From: Haladaptatus litoreus
Lineage (GTDB): Archaea > Halobacteriota > Halobacteria > Halobacteriales > Haladaptataceae
Direction: 5' to 3'
NCBI RefSeq assembly: GCF_900156425.1
Contig: NZ_FTNO01000001.1
Span: 62,001 to 126,000 of the forward strand
DNA: 64,000 nt
Both the position numbers and the translations under genes were made by a program. Below are positions 17,844 to 26,175 of this stretch, piece after piece; within the stretch, counting starts at the first letter, position 1; each line of letters starts with the position of its first letter. The notes under the pieces were generated by a model. It saw only the letters and a list, made by a program, of their open reading frames with translations, was not told the DNA's origin and searched no databases.

Positions 17844-19085
17844 TCACCACTGCGTCAGTGCCTTCGCGCCGTGTGAATGCGACAGCACGCCGAAGAAGGT
17901 TAGCACGCCGGAAATAGACGCCAAGCCACCGACGTAAAACACCCATTGGATGCCCGGCCCGGTCATCAGAATCCCCGCCAGAATCGGCGCGAGGATGCTT
18001 CCGGGTCGCCAGACGAGTTCCCGAATCCCGAAGCTACTGGCGACACCCGCGCCATCCGCGCCTTCGTCCGCGAACAGGGCCATGCTGGCCGGTTCGCGGA
18101 AACTGTCCGCCACGCCGAGGAGGGCGTTCAGGAAGACGAGGGGCAGGAAGGCGGGCGAGAGTTTGCCGAGGATGGGAAACATGGCCGGTAGTCCGAGCGT
18201 CTGACCGATTGTGGGAGCGAAAGGAACGCAGAGGGCGACTAATCCGTACAGTCCGCCGCCAACGAAGACGAACAGGGCGCGTCCGTAACTGTCGGACAGT
18301 CGGCCCGTGTAGGGCTGAAACAGCATGTTCATGAACTTCTCCGAGACGAGGACGACGCTGACTGCGAGGGCCGCGTACGCCAGCCCACCCTCCGCGGCGT
18401 TCAGTCCGGCGTAGACCACGACCCAGTTTCGAACCATCGTCACCGCCACGGCGTACTGCGACCGGAAACTCGTCAGCGTGAGCAGTTTTCGGTTGACCGC
18501 CAAGTCCGAAAACGGGAAGCCTTCGATTCGCGTCCCATCACGCTCGACGAACAGGAGGACGCCGAGCAGGGCCGGAATCAGCAGGGCGACGATGACGCCG
18601 AAAACCACGCTGAATCCGTACTCTCCGTACAGCACCGCGGCGGAAATCGACCCGAGGATTGATGCGGCGAATCGCGCCGAGTTCGCCTTGCCGATGTTGT
18701 TCGCCCGTGTGTCAACCGTCGAGAGTTCGCCGACCAGAGAAAGCGTGATGAGGCCGGTTCCGGTGATGGCAACTCCCTGAAGCGCCCGCGCCGCGATGAA
18801 GCCCCAACTGCTTTCCACGAACGGGAAGGCGGCGTAGGAGCAAACCGACAGCGCGAGGCTTACGAGCAGGACGGTTCGCTTGTCGTAGCGGTCGCCCGCC
18901 CACGCCATCGGAACGGTGACCACGGTTTGTGCCGCGGTCAGTCCGGAAACGAACAGGCCGACGACGACGCCCGATTCCGGGTCGAGAACGTTGAGATATT
19001 CGGGAAGAAGGGTCGCCAGCGTAATCACTCCGAACCCGGCGGCGAACCGAGTGAGATAGAGCGCGTAAAACTGAACGCGTTGCAC
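17844..19085 (-). CDS. Major facilitator superfamily transporter
   Basis: A 413-aa protein with about 12 hydrophobic helices. The MFS signature between helices 2 and 3 is visible as WAGDRYDKRTVLL and repeated in the second half as PYTGRLSDSYGRALF. The N-terminus (FYALYLTRFAAGFGVITLAT) resembles drug or sugar efflux-type MFS members. No neighbouring gene hints at the substrate. Confidence 0.9.
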   Translation of the reverse strand: MQRVQFYALYLTRFAAGFGVITLATLLPEYLNVLDPESGVVVGLFVSGLTAAQTVVTVPMAWAGDRYDKRTVLLVSLALSVCSYAAFPFVESSWGFIAARALQGVAITGTGLITLSLVGELSTVDTRANNIGKANSARFAASILGSISAAVLYGEYGFSVVFGVIVALLIPALLGVLLFVERDGTRIEGFPFSDLAVNRKLLTLTSFRSQYAVAVTMVRNWVVVYAGLNAAEGGLAYAALAVSVVLVSEKFMNMLFQPYTGRLSDSYGRALFVFVGGGLYGLVALCVPFAPTIGQTLGLPAMFPILGKLSPAFLPLVFLNALLGVADSFREPASMALFADEGADGAGVASSFGIRELVWRPGSILAPILAGILMTGPGIQWVFYVGGLASISGVLTFFGVLSHSHGAKALTQW

Positions 19086-19184
19086 GCTTGTCAGTGCGAA
19101 GAACCGTCGAAAAACCCTTTCGTTTCGAAATAGTTGCGTTCGATTACTGTTGTTTCAGCTGTCGGCACTCGTGCGTAGCACTCG

Positions 19185-19295
19185 TCACTCTGTATTGTCT
19201 TCGTCACGACAGTTCGAACACAGACCGTCTTCGAGATACACATCGAGTACCTGTTCGCCACAGTTGTCACATTTTTTCAACACATCGGAAGACAT
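19185..19295 (-). CDS. Zinc-finger micro-protein (36 aa)
   Basis: A 36-codon frame with two perfect CxxC knuckles: CDNC (residues 9-12) and CSNC (26-29). The full sequence is acidic around a single rubredoxin-like zinc knuckle pair, matching the small zinc-finger (micro-)proteins known as a large haloarchaeal class with roles in regulation and stress. It lies between the MFS gene and the subtilase gene, all on the minus strand. Its small size makes chance possible, but two CxxC pairs at this spacing are unlikely by chance. Confidence 0.65.
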   Translation of the reverse strand: MSSDVLKKCDNCGEQVLDVYLEDGLCSNCRDEDNTE

Positions 19296-19379
19296 CAGTC
19301 GCTTCGACTGTGACAATCCGATAAAAATAGATGTGTCGATTTCTGTGGTCGCCCCGGCGAGAGTTCCGAAACTCCCAGT

Positions 19380-20816
19380 TCAGTAGTTTACGAGGCTCAC
19401 GTCGCTGTACGTGGCCATATTTCCGTTCTCCGCACGAGTTACGGCGGATTGGGCGTTCACGAATCCCGAACCAATAGACCACGGGTTGTAGCTACTTACC
19501 GCGTCTTCGGCTTCCGCGGAAAGCGTGTTCAGCAGTTCCGCAGGAGTTGGCGACCCGCCGTTGTTCTGCCGATAGGCATCGACCATGAGGGTGGCCATCC
19601 CGGCGACTGCCGGACACGCCATGCTCGTCCCGCTGATGCTCGCGTACCACAGGTCGGTGTCGCCACCCTGTGCGTTGAGTGGGTCGGTCGGAGCCATCGT
19701 GCTGACGATAGCGTTTCCGGGCGCACCGATTCCGGGCCGGTAGATGCCGAGCGGGCCGGATGGCGACCCGCCATTACGATACTGCTCCAAGTTGTCGAGC
19801 GCGGTTTTACGGTTCCAGTTGGTTTCCCCGTCGAAGTCCTTGCTTCGCCCGCGCGAAGAAAAGTCCGTAACCGTCTTATCGTCTTTCGTCGCGGCGACAC
19901 CCAGCACGTTCGGTGCCTTGGCATACTGGTTGAGCGTGTTCGTACTCGGCCCGGAGTTGCTCGCCGCGAACACCGGGAGGAGTCCCTCCTTCCATGCCTC
20001 CCATGTTGCAACGTTGAGCGCGTCGTCCGGGTTGAACGCGTTCCCGTTCGAAGACCCGTAGGAGTTCGAGACGACGGAGATGTCCGTCTCGCCCGCCTTC
20101 TGCCGTGCGAGAAGGTGGTCGAACGCGGCCACCGGTTTCACGATGAGCAGTGCCAGCCCTGCCGAGTAAACGGTGAGGTCGGCGTCGGGGGCCATCCCCT
20201 TCTGTTGCCCGTCGCTTTTCGTTCCGTCGCCAGCAACCGTCCCGGAACAGTGGGTACCGTGACCGTTGTCGTCGGTGTCTAAGTCTCCAGCCGGAACCCA
20301 GAGTGTCGGTTCGCCAAGTAGGTTGCCCGCCCACCGCCAGTTCGCAACCAGACTCGAATCGAGGTCGGGGTGGTCGCCGTCGACTCCCGAGTCGATGACT
20401 GCAGTATGGACGCCCTCCCCGGTGTAGCCGTTCGACTGTACTTCGGAAACGTTCGTCACCTCCCGTGTGTCTTCGTTGTAATAGTCCAGTTCGACGTTCT
20501 TCTGGATGTATCGAACCGAATCCCAGTCGGCTAGCGTCTCCAACTGACTTACGGAGAGTTCCGTGTATCCGATAGGAAGTACTTCGAATTTGTGGTAGCC
20601 ATTTACGAGGTCGAGTGTGCCCAACTGGTCAACGTCGTCGTTGCTGTCGAACACGACGAGGGACTGCTGGAGCGCGCTCGTCGCGAGGTCGAACGCGCTG
20701 TCGATAATTCCGTCACCCGCACTCGCAGTACCGCTGAATGGTATTGCCGACGCGACCGCCGCCACGCCAGTTGCTTTCAGGAATCGCCGCCGTCCGTGTG
20801 GTTGGGTATCAACCAT
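19380..20816 (-). CDS. Tat-exported subtilisin-like serine protease (S8)
   Basis: Extracellular halolysin-type protease, 478 aa. The Tat signal GRRRFLKATG (8-17) and an ASA cleavage region lie at residues 1-33; a pro-region (about 35-125) follows. The catalytic triad is complete: D142 (VIDSGVDGDHPD), H186 (DNGHGTHC), S398 (GTSMACP); oxyanion N287 (AASNSG). There is no C-terminal polycystic-kidney-disease or other extension as in longer halolysins. The ATG at 20816 is chosen because a TATA box sits exactly 27 bases upstream; an in-frame GTG lies four codons earlier. Confidence 0.92.
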   Translation of the reverse strand: MVDTQPHGRRRFLKATGVAAVASAIPFSGTASAGDGIIDSAFDLATSALQQSLVVFDSNDDVDQLGTLDLVNGYHKFEVLPIGYTELSVSQLETLADWDSVRYIQKNVELDYYNEDTREVTNVSEVQSNGYTGEGVHTAVIDSGVDGDHPDLDSSLVANWRWAGNLLGEPTLWVPAGDLDTDDNGHGTHCSGTVAGDGTKSDGQQKGMAPDADLTVYSAGLALLIVKPVAAFDHLLARQKAGETDISVVSNSYGSSNGNAFNPDDALNVATWEAWKEGLLPVFAASNSGPSTNTLNQYAKAPNVLGVAATKDDKTVTDFSSRGRSKDFDGETNWNRKTALDNLEQYRNGGSPSGPLGIYRPGIGAPGNAIVSTMAPTDPLNAQGGDTDLWYASISGTSMACPAVAGMATLMVDAYRQNNGGSPTPAELLNTLSAEAEDAVSSYNPWSIGSGFVNAQSAVTRAENGNMATYSDVSLVNY

Positions 20817-20832
20817 CCCATATTCCACTCTG

Positions 20833-20843
20833 AAATATATAAA
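20833..20843 (-). promoter_or_regulatory. TATA box of the subtilase gene
   Basis: On the minus strand TTTATATATTT lies 17-27 bases before the ATG at 20816, fitting a leaderless transcript. It sits in an AT-rich pocket between coding regions. Confidence 0.6.
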
Positions 20844-20931
20844 CTAAACACTTTTCGCCAAGAGTTGAAAAATCCTCCTCGGTGTAATTTCCACGAAAAT
20901 GACGCCGAAACAACCCTATCGCGGTTTATTT

Positions 20932-21423
20932 CTACGGAACCGGTTCGATGTTCTCGCCCTGATAATCGCCGTCGTAGGTTGTTTCGTGGCTCGCTTCACC
21001 GAACACGAGTTGTGCGATTCGTGCACCGCGTTCGAGTTCGATGTCGTGATGAACCTGTAGCAGTCCTTCGCCTTTCCCTTCGTAGCCTGCGTCCCAAACC
21101 GCCGTGTTGAGCATGCAGGAGTTGCGCATGAGTGACGACCGCGGATAAATGTAGCCGACGTGATTTTCGGGAATCTGCACCGTCTCCGCGTATTGGACGA
21201 TGTAGGCCCCTTTCGGAAGGTAGTACGTCTCCGGTACGTTTTCGCCGACTTGCTCGGACTCGATTCGCTGTCGGTCACCGATTTCTTTTTCCTCCCGACC
21301 GATTCGGCCGGAATCGCGCTGTTCGTACACGGCTTCCAGCGTCAAATCGACCCCGTTGGGCTGAACCTGCTCGTCTGTGGTTTCCGCAATGTGCTCTGCA
21401 ACGAACGTCCCACTCCGGAACAT
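20932..21423 (-). CDS. dut: dUTP diphosphatase / dCTP deaminase family protein
   Basis: A 163-aa protein of the dUTPase/dCTP deaminase fold that would clear dUTP or make dUMP, keeping uracil out of DNA. Seen: QPNGVDLTLEAVY near the start, YIYPRSSLMRNSCMLN (phosphate-binding motif), TAVWDAGYEGKGEG (active-site Asp/Glu region) and LERGARIAQLVFGEA. The length is shorter than typical Dcd, and the final motif resembles haloarchaeal dUTPase; I cannot exclude a deaminase. The ATG at 21423 is the first consistent start; the frame continues upstream antisense to the aconitase gene. Confidence 0.82.
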   Translation of the reverse strand: MFRSGTFVAEHIAETTDEQVQPNGVDLTLEAVYEQRDSGRIGREEKEIGDRQRIESEQVGENVPETYYLPKGAYIVQYAETVQIPENHVGYIYPRSSLMRNSCMLNTAVWDAGYEGKGEGLLQVHHDIELERGARIAQLVFGEASHETTYDGDYQGENIEPVP

Positions 21424-21570
21424 ACCACGTTGTTCAGTTCTCCCGGTAAAAATCGTGTCGAATCGGTGCGTCGATTGTTCCGTGTTGGCATTCGTTCGGC
21501 TCAGGTTTCGAAAGAATTGCCGGACGAGAGCCGAATTTACCACGAACGATGAAAACGTAAACACGCGGGA

Positions 21571-21578
21571 TTTATACC
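21571..21578 (+). promoter_or_regulatory. TATA-like box of the aconitase gene
   Basis: TTTATACC is centred about 29 bases before the ATG at 21604, consistent with a leaderless transcript. This is the divergent promoter region shared with the dUTPase gene on the other strand. Confidence 0.5.
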
Positions 21579-21603
21579 TTCGGAGAGTCGATATTCGTCC
21601 GAT

Positions 21604-23583
21604 ATGGGACAAACACTGACGGAAAAGATTCTCGACGACCACCTCGTCGAGGGCGAACTCGAAACCGGTGAAGAAATCGGAATCGAGATCGACCAAGTTC
21701 TCACACAGGACACGACTGGCACCCTCGTCTGGCTCCAGTTCGAGGCGCTCGACATGGACGAAGTCCAGACCGAAGTCGCCGCGCAGTACTGTGACCACCA
21801 GACCTATCAGTTCGACTTTAAGAACACGGACGACCACCGATTCCTTCGCTCGGCGGCAGGCACCTTCGGCGCACACTACTCCCGCCCCGGAAACGGTATC
21901 TGTCACAACGTCCACAAGGAGAACTTCGCCGCACCCGGCAAGACGATGCTCGGTTCGGACTCCCACACGCCAACACCCGGCGGACTGGGTGAACTCGCAA
22001 TCGGTTCCGGCGGACTCGACGTTGCAGTCGCCATGGGTGGCGGCCCGTACTACATCGAGATGCCGGAAATCGTCAGCGTCCGACTCGAAGGCGAACTCCC
22101 AGAGTGGGCAACCGCCAAGGACGTCATCCTCGAGATGCTCCGTCGTCTCTCCGTAAAAGGTGGCGTCGGCAAAATCTTCGAATACACCGGCCCCGGCGTC
22201 GAAACGCTCACCGTCCCCGAGCGAACGACCATCACGAACATGGGTACGGAACTCGGCGCGACGACCTCCATCTTCCCGACGGACGAGGAGACTAAGGATT
22301 GGCTCTCCCGACTCGGCCGAGAAGACGAGTACGTCGAACTCACGCCCGACGACGACGCGGAGTACGACGACGAAATCGTCATCGACCTCTCCGACCTCGA
22401 ACCGCTCATCGCAAAGCCGTCGATGCCGGACAACGTCGTCCCCGTCCGCGAAGTCGCGGGCGAGAAGGTCGACCAAGTCATTCTCGGTTCCTGTACGAAC
22501 GGTGGCTACGAGGACATCCTCCCCGCCGCGAAGATGCTCGAAGGTCGTACGATCGACCGGAAAACCGACCTCATCGTCGCACCCGGTTCCAAACAGGCCT
22601 CCGAGATGCTCGCCCGTGAGGGCTGGGTCGCAGAGATGATGGCCGCTGGCGTCAACTTCTCCGAGGCGACCTGTGGTGCCTGTATCGGTATCGGTCACGT
22701 TCCGGCATCCGACTCCGTCTCGCTCCGAACCTTCAACCGCAACTTCGAGGGTCGCTCCGGAATCGAGGACGACTCGGTCTACCTCTGTTCGCCGGAAGTC
22801 GCCACGGCGGCGGCACTCAAAGGCGAAATCGTCGACCCACGCGACCTCGCCGACGAACTCGGCGACATGGACGCACCGGGCATCGAAATGGGCAGCAAAT
22901 ACGGCACCAGCGCCGACGACCCCGACCTCATCGCCCCCGACGAGGCCGTGGACGACGACCTCATCAAAGGCCCGAACATCGGCGATGTCCCGCTGAAGGA
23001 CGAACTCGAATCCGAACTCGCAGGCCCTGCTCTGCTCAAGATGCAGGACAACATCACGACCGACCACATCATCCCGGCAACGCAGGACATCCTGATGTAC
23101 CGGTCGAACATCCCGAAACTCTCCGAGTTCACCCTCTCGCGCGTCGACGACTCGTTCGCACAGCGCGCACTTGACGCCGACGGCGGTTTCCTCGTCGCTG
23201 GCGAGAACTACGGTCAGGGTAGCTCCCGCGAACACGCGGCCCTGTGCCCGATGTTCCTCGGTGTCGAAGGTGTTCTCGCACAGAGCTTCGCCCGCATCCA
23301 CAAGGCGAACCTGTTCAACTTCGGTCTGCTCCCCCTCGAAATCGACGCGGACGATTACGAGCAAATCGAGCAGGGCGACGACATCGAAGTCGTTGACGAC
23401 GTTGCAGAAGCGGTTCGCTCCGGTCAAGAAGAGTTCACGGTTCGCGTGAACGACGACTGGGAACTCACTGCGACCCTCGACGCCTCCGAGCGCGAACGCC
23501 GCATCCTCGCCGACGGTGGCAAGCTCTCGCACACGAAGAAGCAGGCCGAGTCCGGCGACAGCGCGGCACCTGCTGACGACTAA
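21604..23583 (+). CDS. acn: Aconitate hydratase
   Basis: Tricarboxylic acid cycle enzyme that isomerises citrate to isocitrate through a 4Fe-4S cluster. 659 aa, matching the haloarchaeal/AcnA-like short form. The three cluster cysteines are in SCTNGG and CGACIG; substrate-contact regions include GSDSHTPTPGGLG and QDNITTDHIIPA, plus the swivel-domain loop NYGQGSSREHAAL. The C-terminal tail is acidic as usual in halophiles. It is monocistronic: a strong inverted repeat follows the stop. Confidence 0.94.
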   Translation: MGQTLTEKILDDHLVEGELETGEEIGIEIDQVLTQDTTGTLVWLQFEALDMDEVQTEVAAQYCDHQTYQFDFKNTDDHRFLRSAAGTFGAHYSRPGNGICHNVHKENFAAPGKTMLGSDSHTPTPGGLGELAIGSGGLDVAVAMGGGPYYIEMPEIVSVRLEGELPEWATAKDVILEMLRRLSVKGGVGKIFEYTGPGVETLTVPERTTITNMGTELGATTSIFPTDEETKDWLSRLGREDEYVELTPDDDAEYDDEIVIDLSDLEPLIAKPSMPDNVVPVREVAGEKVDQVILGSCTNGGYEDILPAAKMLEGRTIDRKTDLIVAPGSKQASEMLAREGWVAEMMAAGVNFSEATCGACIGIGHVPASDSVSLRTFNRNFEGRSGIEDDSVYLCSPEVATAAALKGEIVDPRDLADELGDMDAPGIEMGSKYGTSADDPDLIAPDEAVDDDLIKGPNIGDVPLKDELESELAGPALLKMQDNITTDHIIPATQDILMYRSNIPKLSEFTLSRVDDSFAQRALDADGGFLVAGENYGQGSSREHAALCPMFLGVEGVLAQSFARIHKANLFNFGLLPLEIDADDYEQIEQGDDIEVVDDVAEAVRSGQEEFTVRVNDDWELTATLDASERERRILADGGKLSHTKKQAESGDSAAPADD

Positions 23584-23626
23584 AAACCACGACCTTTCAG
23601 CTACCACCTTTTACGACGGTCGAGAG

Positions 23627-23659
23627 ACGAAGAGCGACGCGAATCGCGTCGCTCTTCGT
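23627..23659 (+). terminator. Perfect 16-bp hairpin after aconitase
   Basis: ACGAAGAGCGACGCGA and its exact reverse complement are separated by one base (23643). The hairpin starts 44 bases after the acn stop codon. It probably blocks or ends transcription or protects the mRNA 3' end; no strict T-tract follows directly. Confidence 0.55.
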
Positions 23660-23869
23660 GTCTGTCTCCCTGTAAAAGCTGGACCAAAAGCACGGCGTCA
23701 CCCCCTTCGGGGGGTTCCTTGGCCCGCTCACTCGTCACTTCGTTCCTCGCTCGCGGTGAGTGGGCTAGCCCTCTAGTGGTTGGTCGGCCTGCTGTACCCG
23801 TAATTTTTAGTTGTCGTTGCCCAAGTGGTTGGGATAGCTATAAGTTTGCTCTCCTTTTCTTTGTCCGAT

Positions 23870-24214
23870 ATGACCGATGTCGTGCTGACAAAACAGAAAA
23901 TCGAGCCGGGGAAAACGGAGCGTCTGAAGGAGTGGTCAGAAGAAGTCCGAGAGCGGAAAGACGAGGCGGTTGAGACGCTTCAAAACGAGGGCATGCACGC
24001 CGAATCCGCCTTCATCGAGCGAACTGACGACGGCGACTTTTTGGTCTACTACATGAAAGCGGAGGACATCCACGAGGTGTACGAGGCGTTCGAAAATTCG
24101 ACGCACGAAATCGACCGAGAACACGAGGAAGTTATGCGGGAAACGCTCGAAAGTGTCGAAGATGTCGGGGAATACGAACTGCTCTACCATCTCGACAATC
24201 CAGATTTGCCATAA
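23870..24214 (+). CDS. DUF6176-type small protein (114 aa)
   Basis: A soluble acidic protein beginning MTDVVLTKQKIEPGKTERLK. The arrangement beta strand, helix (EWSEEVRERKDEAVETLQNE), beta strands (ESAFIERTDDGDFLVYYMKA) is that of a ferredoxin-like alpha/beta dimeric barrel, and the sequence resembles the DUF6176 group. Function is unknown. The ATG at 23870 is preferred over an upstream GTG because the upstream codons are hydrophobic and unlike the family; the region before it contains TAGCTATAAG at about the right promoter distance. Confidence 0.7.
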   Translation: MTDVVLTKQKIEPGKTERLKEWSEEVRERKDEAVETLQNEGMHAESAFIERTDDGDFLVYYMKAEDIHEVYEAFENSTHEIDREHEEVMRETLESVEDVGEYELLYHLDNPDLP

Positions 24215-24520
24215 CTGAGCAGACTACACAACCTTCTGCGGGCTAACTGCTCACCGGAAAATCGAAGATTTTCCGGGCCGACGAATCCCTCGAAGGAGCG
24301 TCGAAGACGCGACTGAGGGGGTGAGGAATGTCTTCGTGAGAGGAGCGAGCGAATGGCTCGGAAGTCGCACGCCCGCGGAACGAAGTTCTCGTGAGCGAAG
24401 CGAACGAGAGCAGGGAAGAGCTTGCCTCTTCCCGTGTGAGCAGGAACGTCTTCCGGTGCCTTTGATCCAGATTTTGCCAGTGAGTGCGGCAAAGCCGCAC
24501 TCACACAGCAAAAAGTGGGC
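24215..24520. repeat. Mosaic palindromic repeat region upstream of rimI
   Basis: A 300-base non-coding block composed of recognisable modules. A hairpin CCGGAAAATC-GAA-GATTTTCCGG occupies 24254-24276. The segment 24282-24328 recurs inverted near 26750-26796. The segment 24391-24463 recurs inverted near 54605-54685. The last part (24464-24519) is the extended hairpin also found at 7085-7134. None of the open frames here is conserved between copies. Confidence 0.7.
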
Positions 24521-24527
24521 GGGAAAC

Positions 24528-24535
24528 CTTTATCC
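24528..24535 (+). promoter_or_regulatory. TATA-like box of rimI
   Basis: CTTTATCC starts 29 bases before the GTG at 24557. It lies immediately right of the repeat block, so the insertion-like element ends just outside the core promoter. Confidence 0.45.
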
Positions 24536-24556
24536 TCTCGTGTCGAACCCCCATCC

Positions 24557-25027
24557 GTGACAACTACCGCGAACGAGGCGGACGCACCCACGATTCGCCC
24601 CGCCGAAAACGCGGATTTGCTCGCCATCTTCCGCATCGAAAAGGCGTCGTTCAGCCAGCCGTGGCCGTTTTCCGCGTTCCAACGCTACGTCGGCGAACCG
24701 ACGTTTCTGGTGGCAGCGGGCGACTCGAAAATCCTCGGGTACGTCGTCGCGGACATCGTGCCAAATCACGGGCGTGCACTCGGCCACGTCAAAGACCTCG
24801 CGGTGCATCCTTCCCGCAGAGGGGAGGGAATCGGTCGAAAACTGCTGCTGCGCGCGCTCAACGGACTTCGAGCGCGCGGTGTTCACTCCGTTAAACTGGA
24901 GGTGCGAGAGAGCAACGAACCCGCGATTTCCCTGTATCAGGAGTTCGGTTTTCACTACCTTCGAACCGTACCGCGCTACTACGGCGACGGGGAAAACGCA
25001 CTCGTGATGATAGTCGAACTCGATTGA
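24557..25027 (+). CDS. rimI: Ribosomal-protein-alanine / N-terminal acetyltransferase
   Basis: A GNAT-fold acetyltransferase (156 aa, GTG start) that transfers acetyl from acetyl-CoA to protein N-termini, in the RimI/archaeal Naa10-like group. Seen: IFRIEKASFSQPWPFSAFQ (substrate strand), GHVKDLAVHPSRRGEGIGRKLL (acetyl-CoA pyrophosphate loop with RRGEGIG) and ESNEPAISLYQEFGF followed by YYGDGENALVM. The following DUF5810/DUF5809 pair is on the same strand after a 60-base gap. Confidence 0.88.
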   Translation: MTTTANEADAPTIRPAENADLLAIFRIEKASFSQPWPFSAFQRYVGEPTFLVAAGDSKILGYVVADIVPNHGRALGHVKDLAVHPSRRGEGIGRKLLLRALNGLRARGVHSVKLEVRESNEPAISLYQEFGFHYLRTVPRYYGDGENALVMIVELD

Positions 25028-25085
25028 AGGGAATTCACCCATCGGAACTGAACCGCTTTTCAGTCTGTGTTTCCTACAGGCCGAT

Positions 25086-25502
25086 ATGGGATTTGCGTGC
25101 CCGGTCTGCGAGACGCCACAGTCCGACGGGGAACACCTCGCCAACCACCTCGCGTTTGCCGCGATGCTCGGCGACGACGACCACGAAACGTGGTTGGACG
25201 AGCACGCGCCGGGATGGAGCGAGGAGAGTCCGGACGAACTCGCATCGCGCGTCACGGAACACGCCTCGGAAGAGGAGTATCCGCAGGTGTTCGAGGATAC
25301 GGTTCACGACCACCAGCATCACGGCCAGCAAGAACACAGTTTAGAAACCGAACTCCAGCAAACCGGCGGCTACGGACGTGACGCGAACATGGGCGCGGAA
25401 GCCCAATCCATTCTCAACGAAGCGCGCCAGATGACCGAGGAGATGCTAGAAGAAAACGAGGAGGCCGAGGAAGAAAGCGACGGCGAGGACGAAAACGAAT
25501 AG
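25086..25502 (+). CDS. DUF5810-type zinc-finger protein (138 aa)
   Basis: Starts with a CPVC knuckle (GFACPVCETPQSDGEHLANH) whose second half is His-rich, as in C2H2-like fingers: CPVC at residues 5-8 and H17/H21. The middle is acidic with a WLDEHAPGW motif; the C-terminus is a Glu-rich helix (QMTEEMLEENEEAEEES). I recognise the haloarchaeal DUF5810 pattern, normally adjacent to the DUF5809 gene, as it is here (24 bases apart). Function unknown; nucleic-acid binding is plausible. Confidence 0.72.
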   Translation: MGFACPVCETPQSDGEHLANHLAFAAMLGDDDHETWLDEHAPGWSEESPDELASRVTEHASEEEYPQVFEDTVHDHQHHGQQEHSLETELQQTGGYGRDANMGAEAQSILNEARQMTEEMLEENEEAEEESDGEDENE

Positions 25503-25526
25503 TTCCCTCCGCGTGAACCGCCGAAT

Positions 25527-25937
25527 ATGGAAACGCACGGAACCTTCTCCCCCGAAGACGAAGCCACAGCACGCGAACAGTACGAGTCCGTTGGCCCGGC
25601 GGCACAAACCGTCGTCAAGGAGACGGCGAAAGCGATGCAGTTCGACCGTGAGGAGTACGGCGAGCGCGTAACGAGCGACGTGGTCGAAACCGCACGGGAC
25701 GCACTGTTCGCGTCGCTTCTCTCGGTTACCACCGGAACACGTGAGGAGTTCGAGGACGCTGTTCCAGAGAACTTCGACGTTCACGTGGAAGGAAGCGACA
25801 ACGTAGAAAACGTCGCGTGGCACGTCGCACCCGCGGTGGAAACGGTGGTCGCCGCGACCTACAACGAAAAGGAAAATGCGGCGATTGCGACCCTGCAGCG
25901 AATCACCTTCGGCCGCGTCTACCGGGACATCGTTTAA
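25527..25937 (+). CDS. DUF5809-type protein (136 aa)
   Basis: A soluble acidic helical protein beginning METHGTFSPEDEATAREQYE. It follows the DUF5810 gene closely and ends with LQRITFGRVYRDIV. The conserved NVAWHVAPAVETVVAATYNE segment looks like a buried helix of a compact domain. The two-gene arrangement suggests a complex, but no function has been assigned to either. Confidence 0.7.
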   Translation: METHGTFSPEDEATAREQYESVGPAAQTVVKETAKAMQFDREEYGERVTSDVVETARDALFASLLSVTTGTREEFEDAVPENFDVHVEGSDNVENVAWHVAPAVETVVAATYNEKENAAIATLQRITFGRVYRDIV

Positions 25938-25964
25938 TTACTTCGCGCCCGATCCGTTCGGTAT

Positions 25965-26162
25965 ATGACATCAAATCCCGAACAATTCGACCACTTTTCC
26001 CCGTTCGATTACGCTCAGTTCGAGCAGGGACGCGACCGAAAATCGCTGGTTGCGCGGCAGTTCGTTACCGATTCCCTTGTCTCTGCACCTGCACGTGGTA
26101 TCACCAGTGGCGAGCAACTGTCACTCGATGCGTTCGAGAAAATCGTTCGATTCGAGTCCTAA
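25965..26162 (+). CDS. Hypothetical protein (65 aa)
   Basis: A 65-residue aromatic-rich protein (FDHFSPFDYAQFEQGRD) starting 27 bases after the previous stop. It has no cysteines or membrane helices and no recognisable family. It may be the last gene of the rimI-DUF5810-DUF5809 run, or an independent small gene; its stop lies 13 bases from the stop of the convergent regulator. Confidence 0.45.
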   Translation: MTSNPEQFDHFSPFDYAQFEQGRDRKSLVARQFVTDSLVSAPARGITSGEQLSLDAFEKIVRFES

Positions 26163-26175
26163 GAGAGAATCGTCT

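Noticed and set aside
20932-23607. A continuous minus-strand frame of nearly 900 codons across the aconitase gene
   Set aside because: It is antisense to aconitase; only its end (20932-21423) is a real gene. The antisense part is an artefact of GC-rich third positions.
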